A stretch of DNA of 64,000 nt from the NCBI GenBank assembly GCA_002493005.1, contig DKXL01000029.1, forward strand, positions 1 to 64,000, in the 5' to 3' direction. This DNA comes from Ruminococcaceae bacterium UBA7127 (GTDB lineage: Bacteria > Bacillota > Clostridia > Oscillospirales > Acutalibacteraceae). The notes beneath the pieces are model-generated. The model was not told where the DNA came from. It was given only the letters and a program-made list of their open reading frames with translations, and searched no databases. Shown here one piece after another: positions 16,080 through 25,674 of the stretch (position 1 is its first letter; every line of letters begins with the position of its first letter). The position numbers were made by a program, and so were the translations under genes.

Positions 16080-18476
16080 ATGGACATTAAAATTGCTCTT
16101 GCAGGAAATCCAAACTGCGGAAAAACAACATTGTTTAATGCGCTCACCGGTTCAAACCAATTTGTGGGTAACTGGCCCGGTGTTACCGTTGAAAAGAAAG
16201 AGGGAAAGCTGAAAAAACACAGTGATGTGACTATTGTTGATTTGCCGGGTATTTATTCGCTTTCACCGTATACTCTTGAGGAGGTTGTTGCTCGAAACTA
16301 TCTTATAGATGAGCGGCCTGACGCAATTCTCAATATTGTTGACGGAACAAATCTTGAAAGAAACCTGTATCTTACAACGCAGCTTACAGAGCTTGGTATC
16401 CCTGTTGTTGTAGCGATAAATATGATGGATGTTGTGCGCAAGAACGGTGACAAAATTAACGTGGAGGAGCTTTCAAGGCAACTGGGCTGTAAGGTCGTTG
16501 AGATTTCTGCGTTAAAGTCCTCAGGAATTATTGAGGCTGCCGAAATATCTGTTGAAGTGGCAAAGTCGGGTAAAACTGTTCCTATGCACAGCTTTAGCGG
16601 TGCAGTTGAGCACGCTATTGCTCATATAGAGGAGGCGGCTGTTCACGATATGCCGGAGGAGCAGCAGCGCTGGTATGCTATCAAAATCTTTGAGCGTGAT
16701 GAAAAGGTGCTTGAAAAGCTAAACATCGCGCAGAACAAATTAGACCATATTGAAAAGGATATAGCGGCGGCAGAGACAGAGCTTGATGATGACGCAGAAA
16801 GCATAATCACAAACGAAAGATATATTTACATAGCGTCTATCATAAAGGGCTGCTACAAAAAAAGGGGAAGCGGCAGACTTTCAACCTCGGACAAGATTGA
16901 CAAGGTGGTAACAAACCGTTTTTTGGCACTGCCGATATTTGCACTTATTATGTGCATTGTTTATTATGTGTCGGTCACAACTGTGGGTACAGTTTTTACC
17001 GATTGGGCAAATGACGGTGTGTTTGGTGACGGCTGGCACTTGTTTGGTATCGGACAAAGTGAGTATGAAGATGCAACCAATGCATATGCCGAAACAAATT
17101 TGTTTACTGATGAGTTTGAAAAAGAAGTACATACTGCTGTTGATAAAGGTGCTACAGGTGCAGATGAGATTCTTGCGGCAGTACAAGACGGTGATTATGC
17201 CGCATTCGACGAGGCTTTCAGCTCATACGGTGACGCTATGGCAGAGGTAGGTGTAGATCTTAGTGCTCAGGTGGATGAAGTAATGGGAGCTGATGATGTT
17301 CCTGCTCCCGAAAACTACGGAATATGGGTACCCGGTATTCCCGTACTCGCTGATAATGCACTTTCAAGCATAAACTGCGCTGACTGGCTTCACAGTCTTA
17401 TTGTTGACGGTATCATAGGCGGCGTAGGTTCGGTTTTGGGATTTGTACCTCAGTTGCTTGTTCTGTTTATCTTCCTTGCATTCCTTGAGAGTTGCGGATA
17501 TATGGCTCGTATAGCCTTTGTTATGGACAGAATTTTCCGCAAATTCGGTTTGTCGGGCAAGTCGTTTATTCCAATGCTTGTCGGTTCAGGTTGTGGTGTG
17601 CCCGGCATTATGGCTTCACGAACAATCGAAAATGATCGTGATCGCAAGATGACAATAATTACAACAACATTTATTCCCTGCGGAGCAAAGCTGCCGATAA
17701 TTTCGCTTATTGCAACCTCATTATTCGGAGGTGCATGGTGGGTAGCTCCAAGTGCATATTTTGCAGGAATTGCCGCAATAGTTGTTTCGGGTATTATGCT
17801 CAAGAAAACCAAGATGTTCGCAGGCGAACCTGCACCTTTTGTAATGGAACTTCCGACATATCATCTGCCGACAGTAAGCAATGTTCTGCGTTCAATGTGG
17901 GAGCGCGGCTGGTCGTTTATCAAGAAGGCAGGAACAATTATTTTGCTCGCCTCCATTATAATCTGGGCAGGTTCACATTTTGGAGTAATAGACGGTGTGT
18001 TTGGCTTTAGCCTTGATATGGAGCTTTCAAACAGCGTGATGGGTATGATAGGTAACGCAATTTGCTGGATTTTTGCTCCGCTCGGTTTTGGCGATGCAAA
18101 TGCGGCGGTGGCAACAATTATGGGTCTTGTTGCCAAGGAAGAAATTGTCGGTGTATTTGGTGTAATCGACTTTGAAGGTATGACCCCGCTTGCAGGATAT
18201 TCATTCCTCATCTTTAATCTGCTTTGTGCACCTTGCTTTGCCGCTATGGGCGCAATCAGAAGAGAAATGAATTCTGCAAAATGGACCTCTTTTGCAATCG
18301 CTTATCAGTGTGTTTTCGCGTATGCAGTATCACTGATGATATTCCAGTTTGGTTCGATTTTTACAGGCAGTCTGAATATTATGGGCGTTATTGCTTCGCT
18401 TGCGGTTCTTGCATTCTTTATTTATATGCTTTTAAAGCCTTACAAAGAGGCTGACAGGTTGGGAACAAAGGCTTAA
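16080..18476 (+). CDS. feoB: Ferrous iron transporter FeoB
   Basis: A 798-residue Fe2+ importer of the inner membrane. The N-terminal G-protein domain has GNPNCGKTTLFN (G1, about residues 8-19), DLPGIYSLSPY (G3) and INMMD (G4). A helical GDI-like domain follows to about residue 260. The membrane part has two Gate motifs: LVGSGCGVPGIMASRT with ENDRDRKM, and the later CAPCFAAMGAIRREM. The ATG at 16080 has AAAGGA 9 bases upstream and begins right at the G domain. An acidic stretch rich in Asp/Glu/Ala (about residues 325-410) sits in the first extracytoplasmic loop. Confidence 0.95.
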   Translation: MDIKIALAGNPNCGKTTLFNALTGSNQFVGNWPGVTVEKKEGKLKKHSDVTIVDLPGIYSLSPYTLEEVVARNYLIDERPDAILNIVDGTNLERNLYLTTQLTELGIPVVVAINMMDVVRKNGDKINVEELSRQLGCKVVEISALKSSGIIEAAEISVEVAKSGKTVPMHSFSGAVEHAIAHIEEAAVHDMPEEQQRWYAIKIFERDEKVLEKLNIAQNKLDHIEKDIAAAETELDDDAESIITNERYIYIASIIKGCYKKRGSGRLSTSDKIDKVVTNRFLALPIFALIMCIVYYVSVTTVGTVFTDWANDGVFGDGWHLFGIGQSEYEDATNAYAETNLFTDEFEKEVHTAVDKGATGADEILAAVQDGDYAAFDEAFSSYGDAMAEVGVDLSAQVDEVMGADDVPAPENYGIWVPGIPVLADNALSSINCADWLHSLIVDGIIGGVGSVLGFVPQLLVLFIFLAFLESCGYMARIAFVMDRIFRKFGLSGKSFIPMLVGSGCGVPGIMASRTIENDRDRKMTIITTTFIPCGAKLPIISLIATSLFGGAWWVAPSAYFAGIAAIVVSGIMLKKTKMFAGEPAPFVMELPTYHLPTVSNVLRSMWERGWSFIKKAGTIILLASIIIWAGSHFGVIDGVFGFSLDMELSNSVMGMIGNAICWIFAPLGFGDANAAVATIMGLVAKEEIVGVFGVIDFEGMTPLAGYSFLIFNLLCAPCFAAMGAIRREMNSAKWTSFAIAYQCVFAYAVSLMIFQFGSIFTGSLNIMGVIASLAVLAFFIYMLLKPYKEADRLGTKA

Positions 18477-18560
18477 GACGAATGTAATGAACGGCTTTGC
18501 GCCGACAGAGAATTAATTGGTATTGATTTTTTGCGATATCAAAATGAAAAGAGGAACAAA

Positions 18561-18731
18561 ATGATAGAATGGATTACAAATAATATCGGTACAATTATTG
18601 TAGGCTTGATAGTTCTTGCCATAATTGCCGCCGTTGTTATAGGTATGATAAGAAAAAGGAAAAACGGCAAGTCAACGTGCGGCTGCGGTTGTGCAAACTG
18701 TCCGCTGAGCGGTGACTGCCATAAAAAATAA
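18561..18731 (+). CDS. FeoB-associated Cys-rich membrane protein
   Basis: A 56-residue protein: one membrane helix (about residues 9-30), a basic RKRKNGK turn and a Cys-rich tail CGCGCANCPLSGDC that could handle iron. This small family typically follows feoB in Firmicutes. GAGGAA precedes the ATG by 6 bases. It is 84 bases after feoB and is likely cotranscribed. Confidence 0.85.
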   Translation: MIEWITNNIGTIIVGLIVLAIIAAVVIGMIRKRKNGKSTCGCGCANCPLSGDCHKK

Positions 18732-18739
18732 ATGTTTTG

Positions 18740-18775
18740 GAGATGCAGACAAACTCTGCATCTCTATGTCTGCTT
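18740..18775 (+). terminator. Probable terminator of the feo operon
   Basis: GAGATGCAGA (18740-18749) pairs with TCTGCATCTC (18755-18764). A short T run (CTTTT) comes only about 8 bases later, so efficiency is uncertain. Confidence 0.6.
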
Positions 18776-18801
18776 TTAAAATGGTGATGATTATAAAATA
18801 C

Positions 18802-18830
18802 TTGATTTTATCGCCCTATTGTATTAAAAT
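18802..18830 (+). promoter_or_regulatory. Sigma-A promoter of ilvA-ridA
   Basis: TTGATT (18802-18807), 17 bases, TAAAAT (18825-18830), about 30 bases before the start codon. Confidence 0.6.
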
Positions 18831-18861
18831 AATAAAAGTGCTATAGAAAAGGAAGATGGTT

Positions 18862-20055
18862 ATGCTTACACTGGATAAGATATATCATGCGTCTTATGTT
18901 TTAAAGGATGTTATAAGACCGACTAATCTCGTTCATGCCGCAGGCATCTGTGATGACTGCGATGTTTATCTCAAGCCTGAAAATTTGCAGATTACAGGTT
19001 CATTTAAGGTAAGAGGATCGGGCTACAAAATTTCTCAGCTGACAGACGAAGAAAAGCAAAGAGGCGTTATTGCCTGTTCTGCCGGCAACCACGCTCAGGG
19101 TGTTGCTCTTGCCGCTACAAAATACGGCATAAAGTCACTCATTTGCTTGCCTGACGGTGCTCCAATCTCAAAGGTTGAGGCTACCAAGAACTACGGTGCT
19201 GAGGTTTGTATGGTGCCGGGTGTTTATGATGATGCATACAATGAGGCGCTTAGACTGCGTGATGAAAAGAACTACACATTCATTCATCCGTTTGATGATG
19301 AAAATGTAATTGCAGGTCAGGGAACAATAGGTATTGAAATTATGAATGAAATGCCCGATGTTGACGCTGTTGTATGTGCAATCGGCGGCGGCGGACTCAT
19401 TTCAGGTGTTGCCTGTGCAATAAAAAGTCTTAATCCAAACATCAAGGTTTATGGTGTTCAGGCTGACGGTGCACCTTCAATGTATGAGTCAATCAAAAAC
19501 GACGAGCCTGTTCGCCTTGATAAGGTTTCAACTGTAGCCGATGGTATTCAGGTTAAGGAGCCGGGTGAGCATACCTTTGATTATGTAAAACAATATGTTG
19601 ATGAAATCGTTACTGTTTCTGATGATGAAATTTCATCTGCAATACTAAAGCTTATTGAGTCGCAGAAGATGATTGCTGAGGGTGCAGGTGCTGCTCCGTT
19701 GGCGGCTGTTATGTTCAACAAGCTCCCTGTAAAGGGCAAAAAGGTTGTATGCGTAGTGTCAGGCGGTAATATTGATGTTACAATCCTCAACAGGGTCATC
19801 AAAAGAGGTTTGCTTATGTCAGGCAGACAGCAAACTGTTTGTATTGAGCTTCAGGATAAGCCGGGACAGTTGCTTGCAATATCCAAAATTATTGCTGACA
19901 AGGGCGGAAATGTAATTTCGATTCATCACGAAAGAGCAAGCGAGGGCTCTGATGTAACAGGTTGTTACCTGCGCATTGTGATGGAAACAAGAAACTTTGA
20001 CCACGTTAAAGAGATTACTAACGCTATTGAAGAAGCAGGTTTTAAGTTAGTTTAA
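18862..20055 (+). CDS. ilvA: Threonine ammonia-lyase (threonine dehydratase)
   Basis: A PLP enzyme that deaminates threonine to 2-oxobutanoate, in the isoleucine pathway or threonine breakdown. The PLP lysine is K49 in GSFKVRG; SAGNHAQG and the phosphate-binding loop GGGGLISG follow. A single ACT domain (about residues 325-397, beginning CIELQDKPGQLLAI) makes it the 400-residue type rather than the long two-ACT IlvA. ATG 18862 is preferred over 18856 because GGAAG then has 6-base spacing. ridA follows 28 bases later, fitting the removal of the reactive enamine product. Confidence 0.92.
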   Translation: MLTLDKIYHASYVLKDVIRPTNLVHAAGICDDCDVYLKPENLQITGSFKVRGSGYKISQLTDEEKQRGVIACSAGNHAQGVALAATKYGIKSLICLPDGAPISKVEATKNYGAEVCMVPGVYDDAYNEALRLRDEKNYTFIHPFDDENVIAGQGTIGIEIMNEMPDVDAVVCAIGGGGLISGVACAIKSLNPNIKVYGVQADGAPSMYESIKNDEPVRLDKVSTVADGIQVKEPGEHTFDYVKQYVDEIVTVSDDEISSAILKLIESQKMIAEGAGAAPLAAVMFNKLPVKGKKVVCVVSGGNIDVTILNRVIKRGLLMSGRQQTVCIELQDKPGQLLAISKIIADKGGNVISIHHERASEGSDVTGCYLRIVMETRNFDHVKEITNAIEEAGFKLV

Positions 20056-20083
20056 TACATATTATTTTTTGGAGGAATTACAG

Positions 20084-20455
20084 ATGGAAAAGATATATAC
20101 TAAAAACGCTCCCGACGCTATTGGTCCGTATTCACAGGCTGTTAAAGTAAACGGACTTGTATTTACCTCGGGGCAGATTGCAATTAATCCTGAAAGCGGC
20201 AATGTTGAGGCTGTAACTATTGAGGAGCAGACCGAACAGGTTTGCACAAACCTTAAGAATGTTCTTGAAGAAGCAGGCAGTTCACTCGAAAAGGCTGTAA
20301 AGACTGTATGCTTTCTCAAAAATATGGAGGATTTTGCAGCGTTTAACGCAGTATACGGCAAGTATTTTACAGAAAAGCCTGCCAGAAGCTGTGTTGCGGT
20401 AAAACAGCTTCCTAAGGATGTACTTGTTGAGGTTGAGGTTATTGCTGAAGCTTGA
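20084..20455 (+). CDS. ridA: RidA family enamine/imine deaminase
   Basis: A 123-residue trimeric enzyme that hydrolyses 2-aminoacrylate and related enamines released by PLP dehydratases such as the ilvA product just upstream. The family motifs are GPYSQAVKVNGLVFTSGQI at the start and KPARSCVAVKQLP near the end, with the catalytic Arg in ARS. The ATG at 20084 is preceded by TTTTGGAGG; the frame from 20069 would begin within the ribosome site. Confidence 0.93.
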   Translation: MEKIYTKNAPDAIGPYSQAVKVNGLVFTSGQIAINPESGNVEAVTIEEQTEQVCTNLKNVLEEAGSSLEKAVKTVCFLKNMEDFAAFNAVYGKYFTEKPARSCVAVKQLPKDVLVEVEVIAEA

Positions 20456-20475
20456 TTAAATAATTTTGCAAAGAC

Positions 20476-20507
20476 AAAACCACCGTTTTACGGTGGTTTT
20501 ATTTTTT
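20476..20507 (+). terminator. Rho-independent terminator of ilvA-ridA
   Basis: AAAACCACCG (20476-20485) with CGGTGGTTTT (20491-20500), then ATTTTTT. Confidence 0.88.
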
Positions 20508-20574
20508 GCGTTTTAGAAAATTGATTTCAAACGGTCGATAAAAGAAGTGGTGTTACAATCAAGTCGTCCATTAT

Positions 20575-21516
20575 TTACTGCTTGCGTTTTGAAGTTAATT
20601 TAAACGATACAAGATTCAAAACGAGGAACAAGATGATTGCGGCAACCGAGAATATCATCATAAACGGTATTCCGACTTCTTCACCAAATATATTTAAGTT
20701 CAGCGCAAATGTGTTGTCAATTCCTTCAGCGAATAATCCGTTGTCAACGCCGCCCAAAATGTCATTGATGTTATTAATTGCAGGCGTCATCAGCACATTT
20801 CTCATCATTCCTGCAATCTGTGATCCGGGCACAAGATTTACTATTGTTTGTACCGATTCACCAAACTGTGACACAGGAATGTAAGCGCCGATAATAAATC
20901 CGATTGCGGCTGATACAAGCACGCCGAATGAGCTTAATGTAGAGTTCTTTTTGAAGAATGATGCAATAAACATTAAAATCAATGTTGCCGAAACCGAGCC
21001 GAGCGCTACAAGCCCGTAAATTTGCAAAATATCTGTAATGCTGTATATAAAGCCGCCTGTAAGTCTGATGAATACAAATCCTGCTGTCAGCAAAAGTGCA
21101 CTGATAAAAAATGTGTTGACTACTGCACCGGTAAAGTACGACAACACTACCGTACTGCCTCGCATTGGAGTTGCATTGTAGTCAAAGTCGATTTTTTCAT
21201 GCTTGTCGCTTACCATAACCGACAATGAGTTGAGTGCAACGGTAACAACTGATGTACCGATTACGCCTGCTATAAGCCATGAGTTTACAAGCGCTTGAAT
21301 GTCCCTGTCTGTTACAAGTTTGGAAAGCTCGCCAAGCCCCTGTGTTACTGCATCAACATAGTTTTGCTTTAAAAACAGCAGATAAAGTCCCAGTACGATA
21401 ATCTGAGTCATCATCGACATAATAATAGTCATTCTGTCCTTTAGATATACTTTAATATTTCTTGCAGTCATACCCTTGTATGCGCATAATGCTTTTGAAA
21501 ATCCCATATCAGTCAC
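20575..21516 (-). CDS. ABC-2 type transporter permease
   Basis: A 313-residue membrane protein with about six hydrophobic helices and the ABC-2 layout: a cytoplasmic N-terminus (KVYLKDRMTIIMS), a long extracytoplasmic loop (about residues 50-75) and a late NLVPGSQIAGMMRN segment. It pairs with the ATPase gene, whose 3' end it overlaps by 8 bases. The substrate is likely a drug, antimicrobial peptide or lipid, but it cannot be read from the sequence. Confidence 0.88.
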   Translation of the reverse strand: MTDMGFSKALCAYKGMTARNIKVYLKDRMTIIMSMMTQIIVLGLYLLFLKQNYVDAVTQGLGELSKLVTDRDIQALVNSWLIAGVIGTSVVTVALNSLSVMVSDKHEKIDFDYNATPMRGSTVVLSYFTGAVVNTFFISALLLTAGFVFIRLTGGFIYSITDILQIYGLVALGSVSATLILMFIASFFKKNSTLSSFGVLVSAAIGFIIGAYIPVSQFGESVQTIVNLVPGSQIAGMMRNVLMTPAINNINDILGGVDNGLFAEGIDNTFALNLNIFGEEVGIPFMMIFSVAAIILFLVLNLVSFKLTSKRKQ

Positions 21517-22420
21517 CCAGCCTTTTTCCTGTTACATTAAGAAATACATCGTCCATATTTCCTTTGATTACTTCAAAGTCGTCAATGTTTTTGTGTTTTT
21601 CAAGTAAATTGACTGCCTTTTGACAATCTTTTACTTTGATTTTGTATGCGTCACCGATGTATTCAAATTCAGCCTCTTCACTCATAAGCATTTTTTCAGC
21701 AGTATTGCTTTTTTGAGTGTACCAAATAAGGCTGTTATGTGAGTAGTTCTTCTTTAGATTATAAGGTGAGTCGTTTGCAACAATTTTGCCGGAATCGATT
21801 ATCACAACATTGTCGCAGTCGATTGTTTCCTCCATATAATGAGTGGTGAGGAATACCGTAAGTCCTGTTTCTTTTCTCAGGTTGTGAATGATTTGCCATA
21901 CCTGCATTCTTGTCTTGGGGTCAAGTCCTGTTGTCGGCTCGTCAAGGAACAGTATTCTCGGTTTGTTTATCAGTGCTCTTGCCACATCAACACGTCTGCG
22001 CTGACCGCCGCTGAGCTTGCCGTAACGTCTTGACATAATTTCTGTCAGGTCAAAGGTCTTTTCAAGCTCTTTAATTCTTTTGTTTATTTCACTTTTTGAA
22101 AATCCATAGAACGCTGCACGGCTTGTAAGATTTTCTTTTACTGTCAACTGCTTGTCGAGTACCGTTCCCTGAAACACAATTCCTATCAAATCTCTAATCT
22201 TTTCCTTTTGCTTATCGAGGTCATATCCTCCGATAATCACCTTGCCATAGGTTTTCTCAATTACAGTGCAGAGAATATTGATGGTTGTCGATTTTCCCGC
22301 ACCGTTAATTCCGAGAAATGCAAAAAACGAACCTTCTTCAACTTCAAACGAGATATCCTTTACTGCATTTACATCTCCGTAGTTTTTAACAAGATTTTTA
22401 ACTTCAATTATATTTGCCAT
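21509..22420 (-). CDS. ABC transporter ATP-binding protein (DrrA/CcmA-like)
   Basis: A 303-residue ATPase of an exporter. Walker A GINGAGKSTT, signature LSGGQRRRVDVARAL, Walker B RILFLDEPTTGLD and the switch His in LTTHYMEE are all present. A C-terminal extension (about residues 220-303) is typical of the multidrug-exporter type. The ATG at 22420 has AAAGGAGGAAAG upstream; the longer frame to 22477 is not supported. It lies downstream of the LytTR and DUF3021 genes on the same strand. Confidence 0.92.
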   Translation of the reverse strand: MANIIEVKNLVKNYGDVNAVKDISFEVEEGSFFAFLGINGAGKSTTINILCTVIEKTYGKVIIGGYDLDKQKEKIRDLIGIVFQGTVLDKQLTVKENLTSRAAFYGFSKSEINKRIKELEKTFDLTEIMSRRYGKLSGGQRRRVDVARALINKPRILFLDEPTTGLDPKTRMQVWQIIHNLRKETGLTVFLTTHYMEETIDCDNVVIIDSGKIVANDSPYNLKKNYSHNSLIWYTQKSNTAEKMLMSEEAEFEYIGDAYKIKVKDCQKAVNLLEKHKNIDDFEVIKGNMDDVFLNVTGKRLGD

Positions 22421-22481
22421 TGCCTTTCCTCCTTTGCAAATGCATTTTATCACATTATAAAGCATAATAAAAGACACTTTG

Positions 22482-22522
22482 CACTAAGCTGTAACAAGCA
22501 ACGTGTAAGGTGTCTTATTTCT
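22482..22522. promoter_or_regulatory. Imperfect 14-bp inverted repeat before the ABC genes
   Basis: AAGACACTTTGCAC and GTGTAAGGTGTCTT lie within the gap between the DUF3021 gene and the ABC ATPase gene, with two G-T pairs in an otherwise complete match. It might be an operator or a partial terminator separating regulator and exporter expression. Confidence 0.45.
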
Positions 22523-22541
22523 AATGTAAAATGCATTAAGG

Positions 22542-22967
22542 CTAATCTTCATTTTCATCATGAAAACGATTGAGTGCATTGTTGATGTTGTTTGCCGTGT
22601 CCGAATCTACAAAATGTGAATACAGAAGAACAATAGCATACACAAGCATAACAATTACAAAAACTATTACTGCATTTAAAATATCGCTATACCATCCAAC
22701 AAGTGCGCCCTCGGTCATAACAATAGCTTCTATTATGCAGAAGTGAATGAAAAATCTAAGGTAAAATTGTTTTTTGGTGGGTTCATTTCTAAAATAGAAC
22801 AAGAGAGAGGGAACAGCGGTCAATATACCTGTTATCATAACCTGAAACGGGTATGCAATCGGCAGAGCTGTAACTCCTTCTAAAAGATTACCGACACTTG
22901 TAAAAAACAGCATTGCAACGCTGATTACAAAAAAGTGTGTAACGACCATTTTTATTGCGTCCTTCAT
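22542..22967 (-). CDS. DUF3021 family membrane protein
   Basis: A 141-residue protein with four hydrophobic helices, as expected for DUF3021, a family that almost always accompanies a LytTR-domain regulator. It probably controls or senses for that regulator at the membrane, although the mechanism is not known. I start it at ATG 22967 (MKDAIKMVV), with GAGG 10 bases upstream inside the end of the LytTR gene, so the two genes are coupled. Confidence 0.78.
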   Translation of the reverse strand: MKDAIKMVVTHFFVISVAMLFFTSVGNLLEGVTALPIAYPFQVMITGILTAVPSLLFYFRNEPTKKQFYLRFFIHFCIIEAIVMTEGALVGWYSDILNAVIVFVIVMLVYAIVLLYSHFVDSDTANNINNALNRFHDENED

Positions 22968-22977
22968 TTTAAGCACC

Positions 22978-23418
22978 TCACATTCCAAGTTTTCTCTTTA
23001 GCTGCGGCACATATTGCCGAGAAATGATTACCGTTTCTCCGTTACTGAGCTTTGCTTCAAATCTGCCGTTCAGCGACGGTGATACCGAACGTATTTTTGC
23101 AATATTCAAAATCATAGCTTTAGAACATCTGAAAAAGTTTGTATTTTGCAACAGATTTTCAATCTCATACAACTTTAGCTTTGAATCATATACGCTTTCT
23201 TTCAGACATATGAAAGTCTTGTTGTCAACAGACTCAATATAGAATATATCCTTAAGATTAAGCCTGAAAACCTCGTTGTTCTTACTGCCGAGCAAGATGT
23301 TTTGATTCTTTTTTAGCTTATCAACAAGCGCCATAACCTCTTCATCAATCTCGTGACAGCGTATAACGATTTCTTCATTTTCATTTTCGTCAATTTGTTT
23401 TATAGTAATTTTATACAT
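22978..23418 (-). CDS. LytTR-domain DNA-binding regulator
   Basis: A 146-residue regulator without a receiver domain. The LytTR domain covers about residues 45-146: DIFYIESVDNKTFIC, FFRCSKAMILNIAKIRSV and the C-terminal IISRQYVPQLKRKLG. An N-terminal 40-residue segment is charged. With DUF3021 and an ABC-2 exporter it makes a common Firmicute module in which the regulator is thought to control its own exporter. GGAGG lies close to the ATG. Confidence 0.88.
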   Translation of the reverse strand: MYKITIKQIDENENEEIVIRCHEIDEEVMALVDKLKKNQNILLGSKNNEVFRLNLKDIFYIESVDNKTFICLKESVYDSKLKLYEIENLLQNTNFFRCSKAMILNIAKIRSVSPSLNGRFEAKLSNGETVIISRQYVPQLKRKLGM

Positions 23419-23549
23419 TCGTCTGACCTCCGCTTTGATAAATTAATTCTATCACAAGTCAGCTAAAAAATAAACTAAATTCCGGTAACCTGCATTTGCG
23501 GCCATGTAAAATGTAAATTAGATGTAATTTTGCACAGCCTTACATTAAA

Positions 23550-23572
23550 ATCCCACACAAAAAGTGTGGGAT
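23550..23572 (-). terminator. Terminator of the transglutaminase operon
   Basis: ATCCCACAC and GTGTGGGAT form a 9-bp stem with a 5-base loop; on the minus strand the stem is followed by TTTAATG. It lies 8 bases past the transglutaminase stop. Confidence 0.75.
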
Positions 23573-23580
23573 CTAAAAGT

Positions 23581-25674
23581 TTACAAAACAGCTATAATTT
23601 TGAAATAGAGTTTTTTGATAGGGGAAAGGTTATTTGAAAATTCCGAAAAAGAATTTTCAGCATACTTTCTAACCGTCTGTACCTCTTCATCTGTGATAAT
23701 ATGATGACTGAATTTAGCTTTGTTGCAAATCCTTGTAATGTCGTCGTCAATCACAAGATGAGAGTGATCTGACAACCTCATAAGTTTGCGATAAAGAATT
23801 ATCACCGTTTGATTGTTGGTTGCATTTTGAAGCCGATTTTTGCTTTTATTCAAAATTAAATTTCTTCTAATGAAAATTAATGCAATGGATAAAGCTATAA
23901 GTAAACAAATCAAAGCTACGCCGATAATGGCTATTGATGATGAGGTGTTTTTGCTTTTGCCGTTATTATTTGGCGAGGTCGACGCTTGAGTGACAGTTGT
24001 TGGACTTTGTGTGCTTGGTGCAATCGTTTGACGTTCGGTTGCGGACGGAATTTGCTCGTTTAAAAATGATGACGGAGTGCATTCCAACGTAACCCAGCCG
24101 ATATCGTCATCAAAATACTCTACCCAGGCGTGAGCATTGTCAGAACTTACGGATACAGTGCCTTCTTCATTAAGATATGCATAGTAACCGGTGACGTATC
24201 TTGCAGGCACACCGAGGGTACGCAACATAAGCGTGGCGGCAGTTGCGTAGTGAACACAGTAGCCTGTGTCACATTCATTAAGAAACCAAACAGGAAAATC
24301 CTTGTCGTTTGGCAGAGTGTCCACATCAAGCGAATAAGCGGCTCTTGACGAAACAAAATTTTTGACAGCATTTGGAATTTCTTTTTTATCAATATCTGTA
24401 AGGTCGTTTTTTAATGCTATGCTGTACAAGTCAGTCATAGTTCTGTTGGGAATCTGAAGATAGTTGTCATAGACGAAATCAACATAGCTTTGAGAACTGA
24501 CCAAGTGCAGTCCATACAAGCTGTTTGTATTTTTATTATGCATAAACTCATACGATTTTTGTTTACTGTCATTGCTTATGCATACATCGCCTATAATATC
24601 CATATTATCAGAAGTATCGGTGATATACATTGGGGTATATAAAACAGGTTCGCCGCCAACGGTTTTTATGCTGACCTTTGACAAATATTCAGTATTGCTT
24701 AGTATGCTTTGAGTAATTGTAAACGCGTTGATGCTTTGCGGATAGAGTTTAAGCTGTGAGTCAGTGAGTATCTGCCACTTATTATTGTTATAATTTGCAT
24801 AGGCAACACCCTTGAGATAAAGCAGACCGCTTTCGTTATCAGCGCTTACCTCCATAACCTTATCGTGAGTTCTGACGGTGCTTTGAACATTGTTTAAATC
24901 CTGTTCCTTTTCAAGCTCGGACGGTATGTCTGCACCGATTTGTCCGTCACGATTCATTGATATATTCGGCAGGCTTTTAAGCAGAGTTTCCTGCCACTCA
25001 AATCGTTTGTAATCCTTAACAGGGTTAAGCATAAGTATAATCATCAGTAAAATTCCCGTAATAATTGCTGCAATCAGTGTTGCCGCTCCGCTTTGCTTTT
25101 CGTTGTGACGGCGCAAAGCAGATGTGATATACAATGTAAGCAGGATTGTAATAACCAAAATAAGCGCGCTCAGATTGGGCAATGTATTTACAAGTAAAAA
25201 GCAGGGAATAAGGCTGAGTACAGAAAGCGGAATGATAATAAAAATCTTGTGGTATCTTATAAGGCTCACTGTAAACAAGCCGCTGAAAACCGCTGATAAA
25301 AATACAAAAAACGCAGTTGCGTTTGTCGCACTTTTTGTGCCGATTGTTATTGAATCCGCCACAGGCATATATACTGAATATTTTGAGAATAATTTTGTTA
25401 ATACATAGCTGAGCTCAGCAAGAAAATTACCCAGAGATAAAATCATTATTAACGCAAACACCAAAGCCAACACGCACAAGCTTACAAAAAATTTCTTTTG
25501 CTTTTTGACAAATACTGAAAGTAACCCGTAAACACAGCAGAATAATGCAGTGCACACAGTAATTACAAATATATTTGCGTTGATTTCAAATGACGATATA
25601 AGACAACTGAAAATGCCGATTATCAGCAGCATACACAAAAGCAGATTGACAGCATATGTGACAATATTTTTCAT
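23581..25674 (-). CDS. Membrane-bound transglutaminase-like protein
   Basis: A 697-residue protein with about five or six N-terminal membrane helices (to about residue 215), an extracytoplasmic region, a transglutaminase-like domain (about residues 430-535) and one more helix (about 585-605) before a cytoplasmic tail. The Cys-His-Asp triad is seen in TGYCVHYATAATLMLRTLGVPARYVTGY (Cys), DNAHAWVEYF (His) and ECTP. A Thr/Ser-rich linker (about 555-580) precedes the last helix. The gene overlaps the DUF58 gene by one base. Such MoxR-DUF58-transglutaminase sets are widespread; their task is not settled. Confidence 0.88.
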   Translation of the reverse strand: MKNIVTYAVNLLLCMLLIIGIFSCLISSFEINANIFVITVCTALFCCVYGLLSVFVKKQKKFFVSLCVLALVFALIMILSLGNFLAELSYVLTKLFSKYSVYMPVADSITIGTKSATNATAFFVFLSAVFSGLFTVSLIRYHKIFIIIPLSVLSLIPCFLLVNTLPNLSALILVITILLTLYITSALRRHNEKQSGAATLIAAIITGILLMIILMLNPVKDYKRFEWQETLLKSLPNISMNRDGQIGADIPSELEKEQDLNNVQSTVRTHDKVMEVSADNESGLLYLKGVAYANYNNNKWQILTDSQLKLYPQSINAFTITQSILSNTEYLSKVSIKTVGGEPVLYTPMYITDTSDNMDIIGDVCISNDSKQKSYEFMHNKNTNSLYGLHLVSSQSYVDFVYDNYLQIPNRTMTDLYSIALKNDLTDIDKKEIPNAVKNFVSSRAAYSLDVDTLPNDKDFPVWFLNECDTGYCVHYATAATLMLRTLGVPARYVTGYYAYLNEEGTVSVSSDNAHAWVEYFDDDIGWVTLECTPSSFLNEQIPSATERQTIAPSTQSPTTVTQASTSPNNNGKSKNTSSSIAIIGVALICLLIALSIALIFIRRNLILNKSKNRLQNATNNQTVIILYRKLMRLSDHSHLVIDDDITRICNKAKFSHHIITDEEVQTVRKYAENSFSEFSNNLSPIKKLYFKIIAVL

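Noticed and set aside
17450..18211. Two 116-120 codon frames antisense to feoB
   Set aside because: Complementary-strand shadows of a strongly coding gene.
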